From assembly GCA_947258815.1 (NCBI GenBank), contig CAMYJW010000030.1, positions 248,001-312,000 of the forward strand: a stretch of 64,000 nucleotides of DNA, in the 5' to 3' direction. Below are positions 33,665 to 43,826 of the stretch, one piece after another. The DNA is from an uncultured Sphingomonadaceae bacterium (GTDB lineage: Bacteria; Pseudomonadota; Alphaproteobacteria; Sphingomonadales; Sphingomonadaceae). The first letter of the stretch is position 1; every line of letters starts with the position of its first letter. The position numbers and the translations under genes are program-made. The notes beneath the pieces were generated by a model, which did no database searches, had not been told where the DNA came from, and saw only the letters and a list, made by a program, of their open reading frames with translations.

Positions 33665-34498
33665 ATGCTACTTCAAAGATTTGGACGCAAAACGCTGGCT
33701 GGCGCGATGGTTCTTTCACTTGGCCTGATGCTCTCCGCATGCCTTTTGACACCGGGCAAATTCACCTCATCGCTCGACATCCGGAAGGATGGTGCATTCC
33801 GGTTCAGCTACACGGGCGAGATGTATATGCTCCCGCTCAGCAAGTTTGCCGAGGGTCAGCAAGAGTTTCGCGAGAAACCGTGTCACAAGGCGGGAACCCA
33901 GACTGAGCGGCCCTGCACGTCCCAGGAAATTTCCCAACAGAAATCTGCATGGGAACGCAAGGCCGCGAAGAGAAACCGCGAGGCCGAATCGGCCAAACTG
34001 TTCCTTGGCGGCATCGATCCGGGCGATCCGCAAGCCGCGGCCGAACTGGTAAAACGCCTGCGCAATCAGGAAGGCTGGAAGCGCGTCGAACATCGTGGAG
34101 ACGGACTTTTCGATGTCGAATTCGTGCTAACCGGCAAGCTGGGGCATGATTTCAGCTTCCCGACGATCGAGCGTTTTCCGATGGCAAGCGCGTTCGTCCA
34201 GATCGCGATCAGGCAGGATGGCACCGTTCGGGTCGATGCCCCTGCTTTCGGGCCCTCATCCGGCACGGGTCCGTTCGGCGGCATGATGCAGGCAGCGGCC
34301 AAATCGGCCGGCGAAGATGCCGAGGGACCGAATATTCCGAAAATGGACGGGACTTTCACCATCCGGACGGATGGCGAAATTCTTGCCAACAATACGGAGA
34401 CCGGCCCGCAAGCCGCACCGATGGGCCGCTCGCTGAGCTGGGCAGTCAATGCACGCAGCACGGCGGCTCCGACGGCGCTGATCAGACTGGCGCGCTGA
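33665..34498 (+). CDS. Predicted lipoprotein of unknown function
   Basis: A 277-residue precursor with a lipobox LMLSAC (Cys about 26). The mature part begins with TPGKFTSSLDIRKDGAFRFS, a beta-rich segment reminiscent of LppM-type lipoproteins. A Gln/Lys/Arg/Glu-rich helical stretch (about 85-115) sits in the middle. No catalytic motif is visible. It lies 29 bp after rlmB on the same strand and is ended by the shared hairpin at 34504-34537. Function unknown. Confidence 0.85.
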   Translation: MLLQRFGRKTLAGAMVLSLGLMLSACLLTPGKFTSSLDIRKDGAFRFSYTGEMYMLPLSKFAEGQQEFREKPCHKAGTQTERPCTSQEISQQKSAWERKAAKRNREAESAKLFLGGIDPGDPQAAAELVKRLRNQEGWKRVEHRGDGLFDVEFVLTGKLGHDFSFPTIERFPMASAFVQIAIRQDGTVRVDAPAFGPSSGTGPFGGMMQAAAKSAGEDAEGPNIPKMDGTFTIRTDGEILANNTETGPQAAPMGRSLSWAVNARSTAAPTALIRLAR

Positions 34499-34503
34499 AA
34501 CAG

Positions 34504-34537
34504 AAAAGCCGCGCATGCCATGGCACACGCGGCTTTT
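34504..34537. terminator. Bidirectional Rho-independent terminator
   Basis: AAAAGCCGCG and CGCGGCTTTT form a perfect 10-bp stem. The A run on one side and T run on the other let it work for both the lipoprotein gene (+) and the HU gene (-), which converge here. Confidence 0.88.
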
Positions 34538-34580
34538 CGAAACTCATGATGTCGATCGAGCGACACGCGCCCGAACATCA

Positions 34581-34853
34581 TCAGTTAACGGCGTCTTTCA
34601 GACCCTTGCCAGCCTTGAACTTAGGCTGATTGGACGCAGCGATCTGCATCGGCTCGCCAGTGCGCGGGTTACGACCGGTTGACGCCTTGCGCCGTGCGAC
34701 CGAAAAAGTGCCGAAGCCGACAAGACGAACTTCATCGCCTTTTTTCAGTGAAGCGGTGATGGCATCGAACACACCTTCGACTGCCTTGGTCGCATCACTG
34801 CGCGACAGACCGCTTGAATCGGCAACATCGCTGATGAGATCGGACTTGTTCAT
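34581..34853 (-). CDS. hup: HU-family DNA-binding protein
   Basis: A 90-residue histone-like protein of standard HU length. It has the dimer core (VEGVFDAITASLKKGDEVRL) and the signature VGFGTFSVARRKASTGRNPR with the DNA-intercalating Pro region. It bends and compacts DNA as a dimer. It is next to lon on the same strand, as in many bacteria. The 34854-35087 gap between them shows no gene. Confidence 0.96.
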   Translation of the reverse strand: MNKSDLISDVADSSGLSRSDATKAVEGVFDAITASLKKGDEVRLVGFGTFSVARRKASTGRNPRTGEPMQIAASNQPKFKAGKGLKDAVN

Positions 34854-35087
34854 TACGTAAACCCCCTACCTTGGTGGAAATCAAATTCTTGGAATCGCCT
34901 GTGAAGAAGACGCGCAACATGAGCGAATTTTCCGAGGCGTGTCAAAGCCAAATTCGGCCACAAAGCCCCAATTTGGTAGGTTTTTTCCCCATATCGGGAC
35001 ATTCCGGGCTTGCTGCATTGCAACATCGCGACAAATCCGAAAATCTGTCCGAAAACGACCGCGCCGAGTCGCCGCAGTGCAGCATGT

Positions 35088-37505
35088 TCAGTGCGCGGTG
35101 GTTGTCCGGCCCGGCGTGCCAAGCGCAGGCGCCGCAGCCTGACTCGCAAGATCGTCAGCCTCGGTCCACTCTATCGCCTCCAGCTTGCCGGTCAACGCGC
35201 GCGACAGAACTTCGTCGACATGGCCAACCGGAACAATCTCCAGCCCGGCTTTCACATTGTCGGGAATTTCCGCGAGGTCCTTCTCATTCTCTTCGGGGAT
35301 CAGTACCAGCTTGATCCCTCCGCGAAGGGCCGCCAGCAGTTTTTCCTTGAGACCACCGATCGGAAGAACGCGCCCGCGCAAGGTCACTTCCCCGGTCATT
35401 GCGATGTCCTTGCGAACGGGAATACCGGTGAGCGTGGAAATGATCGACGTGACCATGCCGATGCCCGCGCTCGGCCCGTCCTTGGGAACCGCGCCTTCGG
35501 GCAAATGCATGTGAACGTCCTTGCGCGCGAAGATCGAAGGCTTGATGCCATATGCCGGGCTGCGCGCTTTCACGAAACTGAACGCGGCCTGGATGCTCTC
35601 GCTCATCACTTCGCCAAGCTTGCCGGTCGCCTTGATCGCACCTTTGCCGGGCACGGTCACGCTTTCGATCGTCAGCAATTCGCCGCCCACTTCGGTCCAT
35701 GCAAGGCCTGTCACCGCGCCAACCTGATGTTCCTCTTCGGAAACCCCATGGCGGAATTTGCGCACCCCGGCGAAGTCCCCCAGATTTTCAGGCGTGATCG
35801 TTACGCTTTTGGCTTCACCTTCTAGAATCTTGCGCAGCGATTTGCGCGCCAGCCGGGCGATTTCACGTTCCAGAGTCCGCACACCGGCTTCACGCGTATA
35901 ATAACGGATAAGATCGCGCAGGCCGTCGCTGGTAAGCGCGAATTCGCCGTCTTTCAGGCCGTGCGCCTCAATCTGCTTGGGAAGCAGATGACGTTCCGCA
36001 ATCTCGACCTTTTCGTCTTCGGTATAGCCTTCAAGGCGAATGATCTCCATTCGGTCAAGCAGCGCCTGCGGCAGATTGAGGCTGTTCGCCGTGCAGACGA
36101 ACATCACGTCGGACAGATCGAAATCGAGCTCAAGATAGTGATCCTGAAACTTCGCGTTCTGTTCTGGATCCAGCACTTCGAGCAGGGCCGATGCCGGATC
36201 GCCTCGGAAATCCTGGCCAAGCTTGTCAATTTCGTCGAGCAGGAACAGCGGGTTCGATTTACCCGCCTTGCGCAGATTGGTAACGATCTTGCCCGGCAAC
36301 GATCCGATATAGGTCCGCCTGTGACCGCGAATTTCGGCTTCATCGCGCACACCGCCCAGCGACTGGCGCACAAACGCCCGGCCTGTCGCCCGCGCGATTG
36401 ATTTGCCAAGCGAGGTCTTGCCCACACCCGGTGGGCCAACAAGGCAAAGAATCGGGCCCTTCAGCTTGTTGGTACGTGCCTGCACCGCCAGATATTCGAC
36501 AATGCGATCCTTCACTTTTTCAAGCGCATAGTGATCGTTATCGAGAATCTTCTGGGCCTGGGTTATATCGCGCTTCAGCTTCGATTTCTTGCCCCACGGC
36601 AGCCCAAGCAACACATCGAGGTAATTGCGGATAACCGTGGCTTCCGCGCTCATCGGCTGCATCGATTTCAGCTTCTTGAACTCGCTGCGCGCCTTGGCCC
36701 TTGCTTCCTTTGAAAGCTTGAGCTTTTCGATCTTGTCCTTGATCTCGGCAAGCTCGTCGGCTTCCTCAGCCTCGCCACCCAGTTCGGACTGGATCGCCTT
36801 GAGCTGTTCGTTGAGGTAATACTCGCGCTGGGTCTTTTCCATCTGCCGCTTCACACGGCCGCGAATCTTGCGCTCCACCTGAAGCACGCCCAGTTCGCCT
36901 TCCATGAAGCTGTAAACCATTTCCAGTCGCTTCATCGGATCGGCCTCTGAAAGCAGGGCCTGTTTATCGGACACCTTGCCCGCCAGTTGCGCGGCGACGG
37001 CATCGGCCAGTTTCGCCGCGTCATCGATATCGCCAAGCTGGTCTCCGGCATCCTGCGAGAGCTTCTTGTTGAGCTTGGCATATTCGTTGAACCGCTCAAC
37101 CACAGAGCGCATCATCGCCGAAACTTCGGTTCCCGACGCGCTGACCGGATCGATCGGCTGCACTTGTGCCAGCAACATCTCGCCATCCGCAGTCGGTTCG
37201 GGACGCAATTCCTGAAGATTTGCCCGCTCCTGCCCTTCGACCAGCACACGCACGGTGCCATCGGGCAGCTTGAGCAACTGCAAAACGCTGGCGATCACGC
37301 CGGTGTCATAAAGATCGTCGCGATCGGGATCGTCGCATGACGGATCGAGCTGAGCGAGCAGAAATATGTCTTTCTCGCCAGCCATCGCCGCTTCGAGCGC
37401 AGCAACGGATTTCTCACGGCCAACAAACAGCGGCACGACCATCCCCGGAAAGACGACAATATCGCGAAGAGGAAGCAGCGGAAGTAAAGTCAAAACATCA
37501 TCCAT
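35088..37505 (-). CDS. lon: Lon, ATP-dependent serine protease
   Basis: An 805-residue hexameric AAA+ protease. The N-terminal substrate domain starts [18 protein letters not shown]. The Walker A GPPGVGKT lies at about 357-364 and the proteolytic Ser is in KDGPSAG near the C-terminus. It degrades misfolded and short-lived regulatory proteins, including SOS and cell-cycle factors in other bacteria. The upstream region has an RpoH-like promoter, which suits a heat-shock gene. Confidence 0.97.
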   Translation of the reverse strand: MDDVLTLLPLLPLRDIVVFPGMVVPLFVGREKSVAALEAAMAGEKDIFLLAQLDPSCDDPDRDDLYDTGVIASVLQLLKLPDGTVRVLVEGQERANLQELRPEPTADGEMLLAQVQPIDPVSASGTEVSAMMRSVVERFNEYAKLNKKLSQDAGDQLGDIDDAAKLADAVAAQLAGKVSDKQALLSEADPMKRLEMVYSFMEGELGVLQVERKIRGRVKRQMEKTQREYYLNEQLKAIQSELGGEAEEADELAEIKDKIEKLKLSKEARAKARSEFKKLKSMQPMSAEATVIRNYLDVLLGLPWGKKSKLKRDITQAQKILDNDHYALEKVKDRIVEYLAVQARTNKLKGPILCLVGPPGVGKTSLGKSIARATGRAFVRQSLGGVRDEAEIRGHRRTYIGSLPGKIVTNLRKAGKSNPLFLLDEIDKLGQDFRGDPASALLEVLDPEQNAKFQDHYLELDFDLSDVMFVCTANSLNLPQALLDRMEIIRLEGYTEDEKVEIAERHLLPKQIEAHGLKDGEFALTSDGLRDLIRYYTREAGVRTLEREIARLARKSLRKILEGEAKSVTITPENLGDFAGVRKFRHGVSEEEHQVGAVTGLAWTEVGGELLTIESVTVPGKGAIKATGKLGEVMSESIQAAFSFVKARSPAYGIKPSIFARKDVHMHLPEGAVPKDGPSAGIGMVTSIISTLTGIPVRKDIAMTGEVTLRGRVLPIGGLKEKLLAALRGGIKLVLIPEENEKDLAEIPDNVKAGLEIVPVGHVDEVLSRALTGKLEAIEWTEADDLASQAAAPALGTPGRTTTAH

Positions 37506-37556
37506 TCTTACGAAATTTCAGAGGCAAAAGCGTTCAGCCCTGCCGTATTTCGCCAG

Positions 37557-37584
37557 ATATGGGGTCAGCCCCCCTTCACTGCAA
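37557..37584 (-). promoter_or_regulatory. Candidate RpoH (heat-shock sigma) promoter of lon
   Basis: On the minus strand, TTGCAG (37579-37584), a 14-base spacer and CCCCATAT (37557-37564) resemble the sigma-32 pattern CTTGAA-N13-15-CCCCATnT. The site is about 52 bases from the lon start. The -10 match is good, the -35 match partial. Confidence 0.45.
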
Positions 37585-37678
37585 TGGGGGCGGCCGCCAA
37601 GCTTGTGGACGGCCCGGAAAAGCCCGGGCAACCCTGAACGAGGGGACAAGGACCGGTTGCAGCCCGTCCGGTTCTGGT

Positions 37679-39205
37679 TCAGCGTGTCAGCTCAAGGAAA
37701 ATCGGGTTCGAATAGAACCACAGATCGTCCCATGCGGATTCATCGCCGGTGTCCGGGCGCGGCTCCGGTTCGGTGGTATTCGTGCCGCGTAATCGGATAT
37801 AACCCGCACTTCGCACCGGGCCGAGCGTATGCTCGATAACGCTGTGCTGTTTTTCCCGGTGCCAGTCCGCGCGCATAAACCGTTTTTCCACGCGGGCAGA
37901 CCGGTTTGAATCGCTTGATGTATCCGATACTTTCCCGGTCACCGATCCGCGGATCAGATCAACACGGGCCACCTGAGGATTGTCACCGTGCGCGTTCCGG
38001 CGATCGGGATCGACGAACCGGATCGTCAGGCGGATGCGCTCTCCCCGTTTCGCTCTGATCGTACCGCCGATCGGCACAACCATGCGGCCTTGGGACGTCT
38101 GCGCGGTGATCTCCAGTGCGCTGATCAGATCGCCGGTGGTAACGAACACGTTGCCAGCACGCAGGTTTTTCAGGATCGAGGCCGGATCTTTCCGAGCGTG
38201 AACATAAGTCTTGGAATATTCGCCCGGCCAGTAATCAAGGCCGCCTTCGCTCCAGTGCACATGACTGTCCGAATTGGCGGTGATCCACCAGCGGCGCCCC
38301 TCACCCAGCATCGAATCCCAGAAGCCGCCAACGCGCGCGGTCATCTGGTCGAAACCGCCCATTGTCGGATAGTTGAAATAGACACCGCGTGCGATCGGGC
38401 CGGTGCCGAGGTATTTGGTATAAGCCTCAGGCCGCGCAACGCTGGGTTTCTCGGCCGTGGCCTGGTGTCCGGGTGCGCCTTCCATGCCGACGGCGATATC
38501 CGGCGCGGTGTCGTTCCAGGCACGCAACTCAGCGGGAGTCGTCAATCCATACGCGCCGGGCGCGCTGGCGGAACGCGATGGATGGTGCGCGATCACCACC
38601 GGCTTTTGCTCAAAACGCTGCATCGCGCGAAGCGCTGCGATCATTTTTTGCTCGGTGTTGCGGCGCGGATCGGCAGGAGAAACCTCTCGCGCATCATAAC
38701 TCGCTTCGATCGAGCGCAGCCGTTGCGCCTCCCCATCACCAACCGGCACAATCACGCTGGAATGATCCGCCCCCGGCGTATTCAGCTCCAGACCGAAAAA
38801 CTGGACGACATCGGGCACCAGTTCGCGCGAAAGCACCAGTTCGGGATAGGCGCGATCATGATTGATCTTGCTGTGCCCCGGCCCGCCGTGATCGGTGGCG
38901 ACCATCCAGCTGAGGCCGAACCTGCGCGCCATCATCGCGTTCATCGGGATCGGATAGATCGCATCGCCGCCGATAATCGGCTCAGGCTTTTCCGCGCTGG
39001 TATCAAAACCGACCGAATAGCGACTGTGAATATGGTGATCGCCTGCCAGCCAGCGTGCCGCGCCATGATCGGACGTGTCCGAAGGGCCGGAAACGGGAGC
39101 GACAATTTCGTGATCACCCCCCGCTCCACCATGCGCAAGGGCAACGGGCCAGCACGCGATCAGGGCAGCCACACCGCTCGCAAGTTTCAGGGTTTCAATC
39201 CGCAT
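37679..39205 (-). CDS. PHP-domain metallophosphoesterase-like exported protein (CehA/McbA type)
   Basis: A 508-residue precursor with a signal peptide ending near VALAHG (about residue 25). Metal-binding His/Asp motifs of the PHP/amidohydrolase-like fold are visible: GDHHIHSRYS, VATDHGGPGH and NSDSHVHWSE. The C-terminal ~150 residues look beta-rich. The substrate is unknown; CehA/McbA-like proteins include carbamate and phosphoester hydrolases. I chose the ATG at 39205 with GAGGAGA upstream. It lies between a hypothetical gene and lon, on the same strand. Confidence 0.8.
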   Translation of the reverse strand: MRIETLKLASGVAALIACWPVALAHGGAGGDHEIVAPVSGPSDTSDHGAARWLAGDHHIHSRYSVGFDTSAEKPEPIIGGDAIYPIPMNAMMARRFGLSWMVATDHGGPGHSKINHDRAYPELVLSRELVPDVVQFFGLELNTPGADHSSVIVPVGDGEAQRLRSIEASYDAREVSPADPRRNTEQKMIAALRAMQRFEQKPVVIAHHPSRSASAPGAYGLTTPAELRAWNDTAPDIAVGMEGAPGHQATAEKPSVARPEAYTKYLGTGPIARGVYFNYPTMGGFDQMTARVGGFWDSMLGEGRRWWITANSDSHVHWSEGGLDYWPGEYSKTYVHARKDPASILKNLRAGNVFVTTGDLISALEITAQTSQGRMVVPIGGTIRAKRGERIRLTIRFVDPDRRNAHGDNPQVARVDLIRGSVTGKVSDTSSDSNRSARVEKRFMRADWHREKQHSVIEHTLGPVRSAGYIRLRGTNTTEPEPRPDTGDESAWDDLWFYSNPIFLELTR

Positions 39206-39248
39206 GGCCGGTATCTCCTCTCGCGATGTCATATGTGCGGGAGATGAC

Positions 39249-39278
39249 GGGCCTGCTACAGATGGGCCTGCTACAGAT
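39249..39278. repeat. Two exact tandem copies of a 15-bp unit
   Basis: GGGCCTGCTACAGAT occurs twice in direct succession between the PHP gene and the hypothetical gene at 39302. It looks like a simple duplication and has no visible function. Confidence 0.85.
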
Positions 39279-39301
39279 GGGAATGCGTCAGTTGCGCGGC
39301 G

Positions 39302-39688
39302 TTATACCTCGCGAGACGTCAGCGATCCGATCATCAGGCTGGCGAGACGCTCTTTTTCAAGCTGCAACTGCTCTATCGCCGGGCGCTGGCCAGGCAGCCA
39401 GTCTGGCGTAAGCAGCATCGCAAGCTCTGTGGCACGGGTGAGGCACATCCAGGTCACCTGTTTGCCCCGGCCAACGGTGACCCGGACAATCCGTTCAAAC
39501 GACAGATCGACATAACGCAGCGAATCCGAATATGCGCGGTTCACACTGGCTTCGCGCGGTTCGTTCATGCCATCGTGGATCGAGACGCGCCAATGGCGTT
39601 TTTCCTCGAGATTCTTCTCGGTAAGGCCCGGAAGATTCACCACCGTAATCGGTTCGAGGCATTCCTCATCGTAAATGACAACACGCAT
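39302..39688 (-). CDS. Hypothetical protein
   Basis: A 128-residue soluble protein that I do not recognise. It opens with MRVVIYDEECLEPITVVNLP and has a charged middle with Trp/His (EKRHWRVSIHDGMNEPREAS). No signal peptide or membrane helix is present. The ATG at 39688 has AAGGA about 12 bases upstream, a weak spacing. It ends about 100 bp before the PHP gene on the same strand. Coding potential is supported by the regular codon pattern of the surrounding genes; function unknown. Confidence 0.6.
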   Translation of the reverse strand: MRVVIYDEECLEPITVVNLPGLTEKNLEEKRHWRVSIHDGMNEPREASVNRAYSDSLRYVDLSFERIVRVTVGRGKQVTWMCLTRATELAMLLTPDWLPGQRPAIEQLQLEKERLASLMIGSLTSREV

Positions 39689-39872
39689 GGCGCCGTTCGT
39701 CCTTCTGGATCAAGGTTATAGCCGCAACGTAAGCCCCGACACCTTACGCTTCAATGTACAGGAGTGCAATTCGGCGTGTTTCTCGGGGTTTTTGTCCGCA
39801 TGAAAGGTTTTTGCAGGGTCCGGCGATGACATCCGCCATCGCCTGGCGGCAGCGGCCCGAATCCCCCTTCCG

Positions 39873-40208
39873 TTAAAACGGCATCTTGAAGCCCGGTGGC
39901 AGGCCCATGCCCTGCTGGACTTTGGCCATTTCCTCGCCAGCCACCTGATCGGCCTTGGCGCGGGCATCATTGTAGGCGGCAGCGATCAGATCTTCGAGGA
40001 TCGGCTTTTCCGAAACCTGCATCAGGCTACCGTCAATTGCGACGCCGACCACCCGGCCTTTGGCGGAACAGCGGATCTTCACCAGCCCGCCACCTGAAAC
40101 GCCTTCAACCTCAACCGAATCGAGTTTGCTTTGCGTTTCGGTCATCTGCTTCTGGATCGTTTCGGCGGCCTGCTGCGCCGCCTGGATCATTTCTTCCATC
40201 GATTTCAC
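39873..40208 (-). CDS. ybaB: YbaB/EbfC-family nucleoid-associated protein
   Basis: A 111-residue protein with helices MIQAAQQAAETIQKQMTETQ near the N-terminus, then EGVSGGGLVKIRCSAKGRVV and a C-terminal GMGLPPGFKMPF. This is the YbaB/EbfC fold that binds DNA as a dimer. I chose the GTG at 40208 because AAGGAC lies nine bases upstream; an ATG three codons later is also possible. It follows dnaX, the common order. Confidence 0.93.
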   Translation of the reverse strand: MKSMEEMIQAAQQAAETIQKQMTETQSKLDSVEVEGVSGGGLVKIRCSAKGRVVGVAIDGSLMQVSEKPILEDLIAAAYNDARAKADQVAGEEMAKVQQGMGLPPGFKMPF

Positions 40209-40233
40209 GGTGTGACGTCCTTTTCTGTCCCGG

Positions 40234-42093
40234 TCACCATTTGCCCGCACCGCCAGCGCGGCGGGCGTTTTCATCGTCGTTGATAAGCTCCGCATCGGGG
40301 AACGCGGCCAGTGTGGCTTCAACCAGCGGGGCACTGCGCATCGCCTGTTGTTCGGCCTCTTTCACCGCATCCTGCAGCTCGACAAGAGTGGGCTGGCCAT
40401 CGCCGACAACGCGTTCGACCTGCCACCGATCTCCAGTGACTTTCTGAAGCCCCGCGCGCAACACGGGCGCAATATCCTCTTTGAAGCCCGGCGGCTGGGT
40501 ATAGCGCAGCACGCCTTCGCCCAGCTCAACCACGCGCACCTGCATGCGCATCGTGTTCGCCAGCATAATCTCACCCGCATGGTCCGCAGCATCGACCAGC
40601 GCATGCCATTGCGGCGTCATCTGCACGGGCGCGCCCGCCGTTGTGCCCGAAGGCGCGCTGGTGCCAGCGGCCTGGGCGGGTGCCAGAGCCGCATTCGCGC
40701 CCATTTCTTCCAGTTTGCGCATCAGCGTGCCGGGATCGGGCATATCAACGGCATGCATCACCCGCAGCAACGCCATTTGCGCGGCAATCAGCGGATCGGG
40801 CGCGCTGCGCACTTCGGCATGGCCCTTGAGCAGCAATTGCCACAGCCGATGGAGCTGCGCGGGTTTGAGCGATCCGGCCCAACCTTCAACAGCCGCGCGT
40901 TCATCGGCTGAAGGCGCATCGGATGGTTCGCCGCTGACTTGTGCAACCGTGATCCGGTGCGCCAGATCCATCAGCCCCCCCATCAGCGAAAGCGGCTCAA
41001 TCCCCAGCGCGAACTGACGTTCGACATGAGCAAGCAAAGCCGCACCATCGCCTTCCAGCAGACTGGCAAACAGTTCTCTTTGCGCGCTTTTATCGGCCAG
41101 CCCCAGCATATCGCGCACTTGCGCGGCGCGAACGGTGCCTTCGCCATCAAGATCGGCATGGGCAATCGCCTGATCGAGGATCGACAAGCCATCGCGCACC
41201 GAACCTTCCGCCGCCGCGGCGATCATCGCCAGCGCCTCTGCCTCCGCGTTCACATTTTCCTTTTCGCAAATCGCGGAAAAATGATCGGCCAGCATCGGCG
41301 CCGGGATGCGTTTGAGATCGAACCGCTGACAGCGGGACAAAACCGTTACCGGCAGCTTGTCCACCTCTGTTGTGGCGAACAGGAATTTCACATGCGCGGG
41401 CGGCTCTTCCAGCGTTTTCAAAAGCGCATTGAACGCATTGCGCGAAAGCATGTGCACTTCGTCGATGATATAGATCTTGAAGCGCGCCGATACGGCGGCA
41501 TAGCGCACCGCCTCGATAATTTCGCGCACATCGTCCACGCCGGTATGACTGGCCGCGTCCATCTCTATCACATCGATGAAGCGCCCTTCGGCAATCGCGG
41601 TGCATGGATCGCACTGCCCGCACGGATCAATTGTCGGACCGCCCTGCCCATCGGGCCCGACGCAGTTGAGCGCCTTGGCGATCAGCCGCGCGGTGGAGGT
41701 TTTGCCCACCCCGCGCACGCCGGTCATCAAAAAGGCATGGGCCAGCCGGTCGCGCCGGATTGCGTTGGCCAGCGTCTGCACCATCGCTTCCTGTCCGATA
41801 AGCTCGGAAAAGGTTTGTGGGCGGTATTTGCGCGCCAGCACGCGATATGGCTGTGCAGCGGGCGCTTCGATCACTGGAGGATCGGGTTCGGGCTGTCTGG
41901 GCTGCCGCTGCTCTGGAATGGCCTTCGCTACATCCGCAGCTTCATCCGACGATACCGGATCGGCCGGCTGCTCATCGGGCGCACCGAACAGCGCGGACTG
42001 GCCTGCGGCTTCCAGTTCCGCAGCGCTTGGCGGGCTTTCGCCGTTCTTGTCCTGCTCGTCGCCAAAGATATCCGGGGAATCATCCATGTCCAT
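40234..42093 (-). CDS. dnaX: DnaX, DNA polymerase III subunit tau/gamma
   Basis: A 619-residue clamp-loader subunit. An acidic, disordered N-terminal extension (about residues 1-80) is unusual compared with enterobacterial DnaX. The AAA+ core has RKYRPQTFSELIGQ, Walker A GVRGVGKTSTAR, the zinc cluster CGQCDPC and DEVHMLSRNAFNALLKTLEE. The C-terminus would bind polymerase. Start: ATG at 42093, or 42087, with no clear ribosome site for either. It precedes ybaB on the same strand. Confidence 0.93.
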   Translation of the reverse strand: MDMDDSPDIFGDEQDKNGESPPSAAELEAAGQSALFGAPDEQPADPVSSDEAADVAKAIPEQRQPRQPEPDPPVIEAPAAQPYRVLARKYRPQTFSELIGQEAMVQTLANAIRRDRLAHAFLMTGVRGVGKTSTARLIAKALNCVGPDGQGGPTIDPCGQCDPCTAIAEGRFIDVIEMDAASHTGVDDVREIIEAVRYAAVSARFKIYIIDEVHMLSRNAFNALLKTLEEPPAHVKFLFATTEVDKLPVTVLSRCQRFDLKRIPAPMLADHFSAICEKENVNAEAEALAMIAAAAEGSVRDGLSILDQAIAHADLDGEGTVRAAQVRDMLGLADKSAQRELFASLLEGDGAALLAHVERQFALGIEPLSLMGGLMDLAHRITVAQVSGEPSDAPSADERAAVEGWAGSLKPAQLHRLWQLLLKGHAEVRSAPDPLIAAQMALLRVMHAVDMPDPGTLMRKLEEMGANAALAPAQAAGTSAPSGTTAGAPVQMTPQWHALVDAADHAGEIMLANTMRMQVRVVELGEGVLRYTQPPGFKEDIAPVLRAGLQKVTGDRWQVERVVGDGQPTLVELQDAVKEAEQQAMRSAPLVEATLAAFPDAELINDDENARRAGGAGKW

Positions 42094-42189
42094 ACGATTT
42101 ACGCGCACTGCGCCGCGATGTCGATTATACAGATCGGTAGATGCCGATTTTTCACGATCAGGGCGTTTCAACTGGAAAGGAACTTGCAG

Positions 42190-42666
42190 ATGTCAGTTCA
42201 GGAAGGACGTTTCACATCCAGCCACGAGGGGCCGCTGGTCGTGTTCATCGTCGGGATGCGGATCAACCATTTCCACAAAATCGGGAAATGGCTTCCCGTC
42301 GCCAGAGCAATGGGCCCCATGATCGCCGAGTTGTCTGCCGATCCGCAAAGCGGGTTTCTGGGCGCCGAAACGATGCGCCAGGGTATGCGCACATTCATAT
42401 TCATTCAGTACTGGCGCGATTTCGAAAGCCTTGAAAGCTATGCCCGCGACCGTGAACGTAAACACTGGCCCGCATGGACGGCATTCAACAAGGCCGTCGG
42501 CTCTGACGGGACCGTGGGCATCTTTCACGAAACATATTGCGTGGAGCGCGCTGGGCATGAAACGATCTATGGCAACATGCCACCGATCGGGCTGGGCAAA
42601 TTCAGCGGACTGGTGCCCGCAACAGGCTCTCGCAACGAAGCGCGTTCAAGAATGAAAGGGGAATAA
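42190..42666 (+). CDS. DUF4188-like protein
   Basis: A 158-residue protein. The pattern RDRERKHWPAWTAFN, then GIFHETYCVERAGHETIYGN and MPPIGLGKF, resembles DUF4188. These proteins have a dimeric alpha/beta-barrel-like fold and unknown function; some are annotated as monooxygenases. The ATG has AAGGAA 9 bases upstream. It diverges from dnaX and ends at the SRP RNA, which is on the other strand. Confidence 0.8.
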   Translation: MSVQEGRFTSSHEGPLVVFIVGMRINHFHKIGKWLPVARAMGPMIAELSADPQSGFLGAETMRQGMRTFIFIQYWRDFESLESYARDRERKHWPAWTAFNKAVGSDGTVGIFHETYCVERAGHETIYGNMPPIGLGKFSGLVPATGSRNEARSRMKGE

Positions 42667-42668
42667 AG

Positions 42669-42758
42669 GAGCCGGGCGACCCGCCGCAATCCGTTGTGGC
42701 TGCTTCCTTCCGGACCTGACCAGGTTGGCGAACGCAAACGTCCACCCGACTCCCGGCC
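42669..42758 (-). ncRNA. ffs: Signal recognition particle RNA (small 4.5S type)
   Basis: On the minus strand the conserved apical-domain sequence CAGGTCCGGAAGGAAGCAGC is present. The flanking segments GCCGGGAGTCGGGTGG and CGGGTCGCCCGGC fold back as the basal stem. It binds Ffh to target membrane proteins. The position next to dnaX is common. The exact ends are estimated from pairing. Confidence 0.93.
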
Positions 42759-42891
42759 GGGCATATGGCGGCAACCGCGCCGTTTCGCAAGCCATCTCGT
42801 CCATCACGCGCAATCCAGGCCATGCTTAACGAAATACAAGCCATTCGAGGTTAAAAAGCGGCTTCACCCCGCCAAACCAAAGCGAATTGCC

Positions 42892-43764
42892 ATGTTGCGG
42901 ACCGAACTTTGCTACCGGATATCGCGCAGCCTGATCAAGCCGCCCACGGCTCAGGCCAGCGATCCAGACAGGTATTCCGCGTGGCGCGAGGAGGAAATGC
43001 GCCGCAGTTGGGTGCGCTTCTGCGATAGCGACATCAACGGTAGAGACGTGCTCGATTTCGGCTGCGGCGAAGGGCCGCTTTCGCTGTTTCTGGCCAAAAC
43101 GCGCGAGCCGCGCTCAATCGTTGGCGTGGATATCGACGCAATTGCCATCGAACGCGCCAATCGTGCGCTGGAAGCCGAGCAGGCAAGCCTGTCCACGCCC
43201 GATGTCCGGTTTGTGCTGGGCGATACATCGGGCCTGCCGGTGGACGATGCCAGCGCCGATACGATCCTGGCATTCGATTGCATGGAACACGTTATGAATC
43301 CGCAGGCCATTCTGGCCGACTGGCATCGGGTGCTGCGTCCGGGCGGGAAAGTGCTGATCGAATGGTATCCGTTCAAGGGTCCGTTCGGCCCCCACATGGC
43401 AGCGCTGATCCCGATTCCGTGGGCGCATGTGATCTTCGGCGAAAAAGCGCTGTTTGAAACTGCCGCACGGCTATACGACGATCCCGATTATGTGCCCGGC
43501 CACTGGGATCTGGACGAACACGGCAAAAAACTGCCCAACAAGTGGACGCAGGCCAGCACCTTTCGCGAACAGGGCTATCTGAACGAGCTGGATATCCCTG
43601 CATTCAACCGGATGGTGCGCGATGAGGGATTTCGCATTGTCCGACAGGACAACCGCGGCTTCGGCCAGTCAGGCCCGAAACACGCCATCGGCAAAGCCCT
43701 GCTCAAACTGCCGCTCATCGATGAGTATTTCATCAATTACACGCTGATCGAATTGCAGAAGTAA
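42892..43764 (+). CDS. Class I SAM-dependent methyltransferase
   Basis: A 290-residue protein with a Rossmann methyltransferase core. Motif I VLDFGCGEGPLSLFLA lies near residue 46, an acidic residue ends strand 2 (VGVDID), and a post-motif DCMEHVMNPQAIL is present. The C-terminal third (GHWDLDEHGKKLPNKWTQAS) looks like a capsule or glycan-type methyltransferase extension. The substrate is unknown. The longer frame from 42694 overlaps the SRP RNA and is rejected. It is followed by the large inverted repeat. Confidence 0.85.
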   Translation: MLRTELCYRISRSLIKPPTAQASDPDRYSAWREEEMRRSWVRFCDSDINGRDVLDFGCGEGPLSLFLAKTREPRSIVGVDIDAIAIERANRALEAEQASLSTPDVRFVLGDTSGLPVDDASADTILAFDCMEHVMNPQAILADWHRVLRPGGKVLIEWYPFKGPFGPHMAALIPIPWAHVIFGEKALFETAARLYDDPDYVPGHWDLDEHGKKLPNKWTQASTFREQGYLNELDIPAFNRMVRDEGFRIVRQDNRGFGQSGPKHAIGKALLKLPLIDEYFINYTLIELQK

Positions 43765-43826
43765 GGCGTTTTGTGGCGTCTGTTCGGGCTTGCTTTCGCA
43801 ATCCCTGCGCCCGGGGGAGTCTTTTT

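Noticed and set aside
40939..42666. 575-codon + strand frame
   Set aside because: Its first 1250 bases are antisense to dnaX. Only the 3' part from the ATG at 42190 is a real gene.
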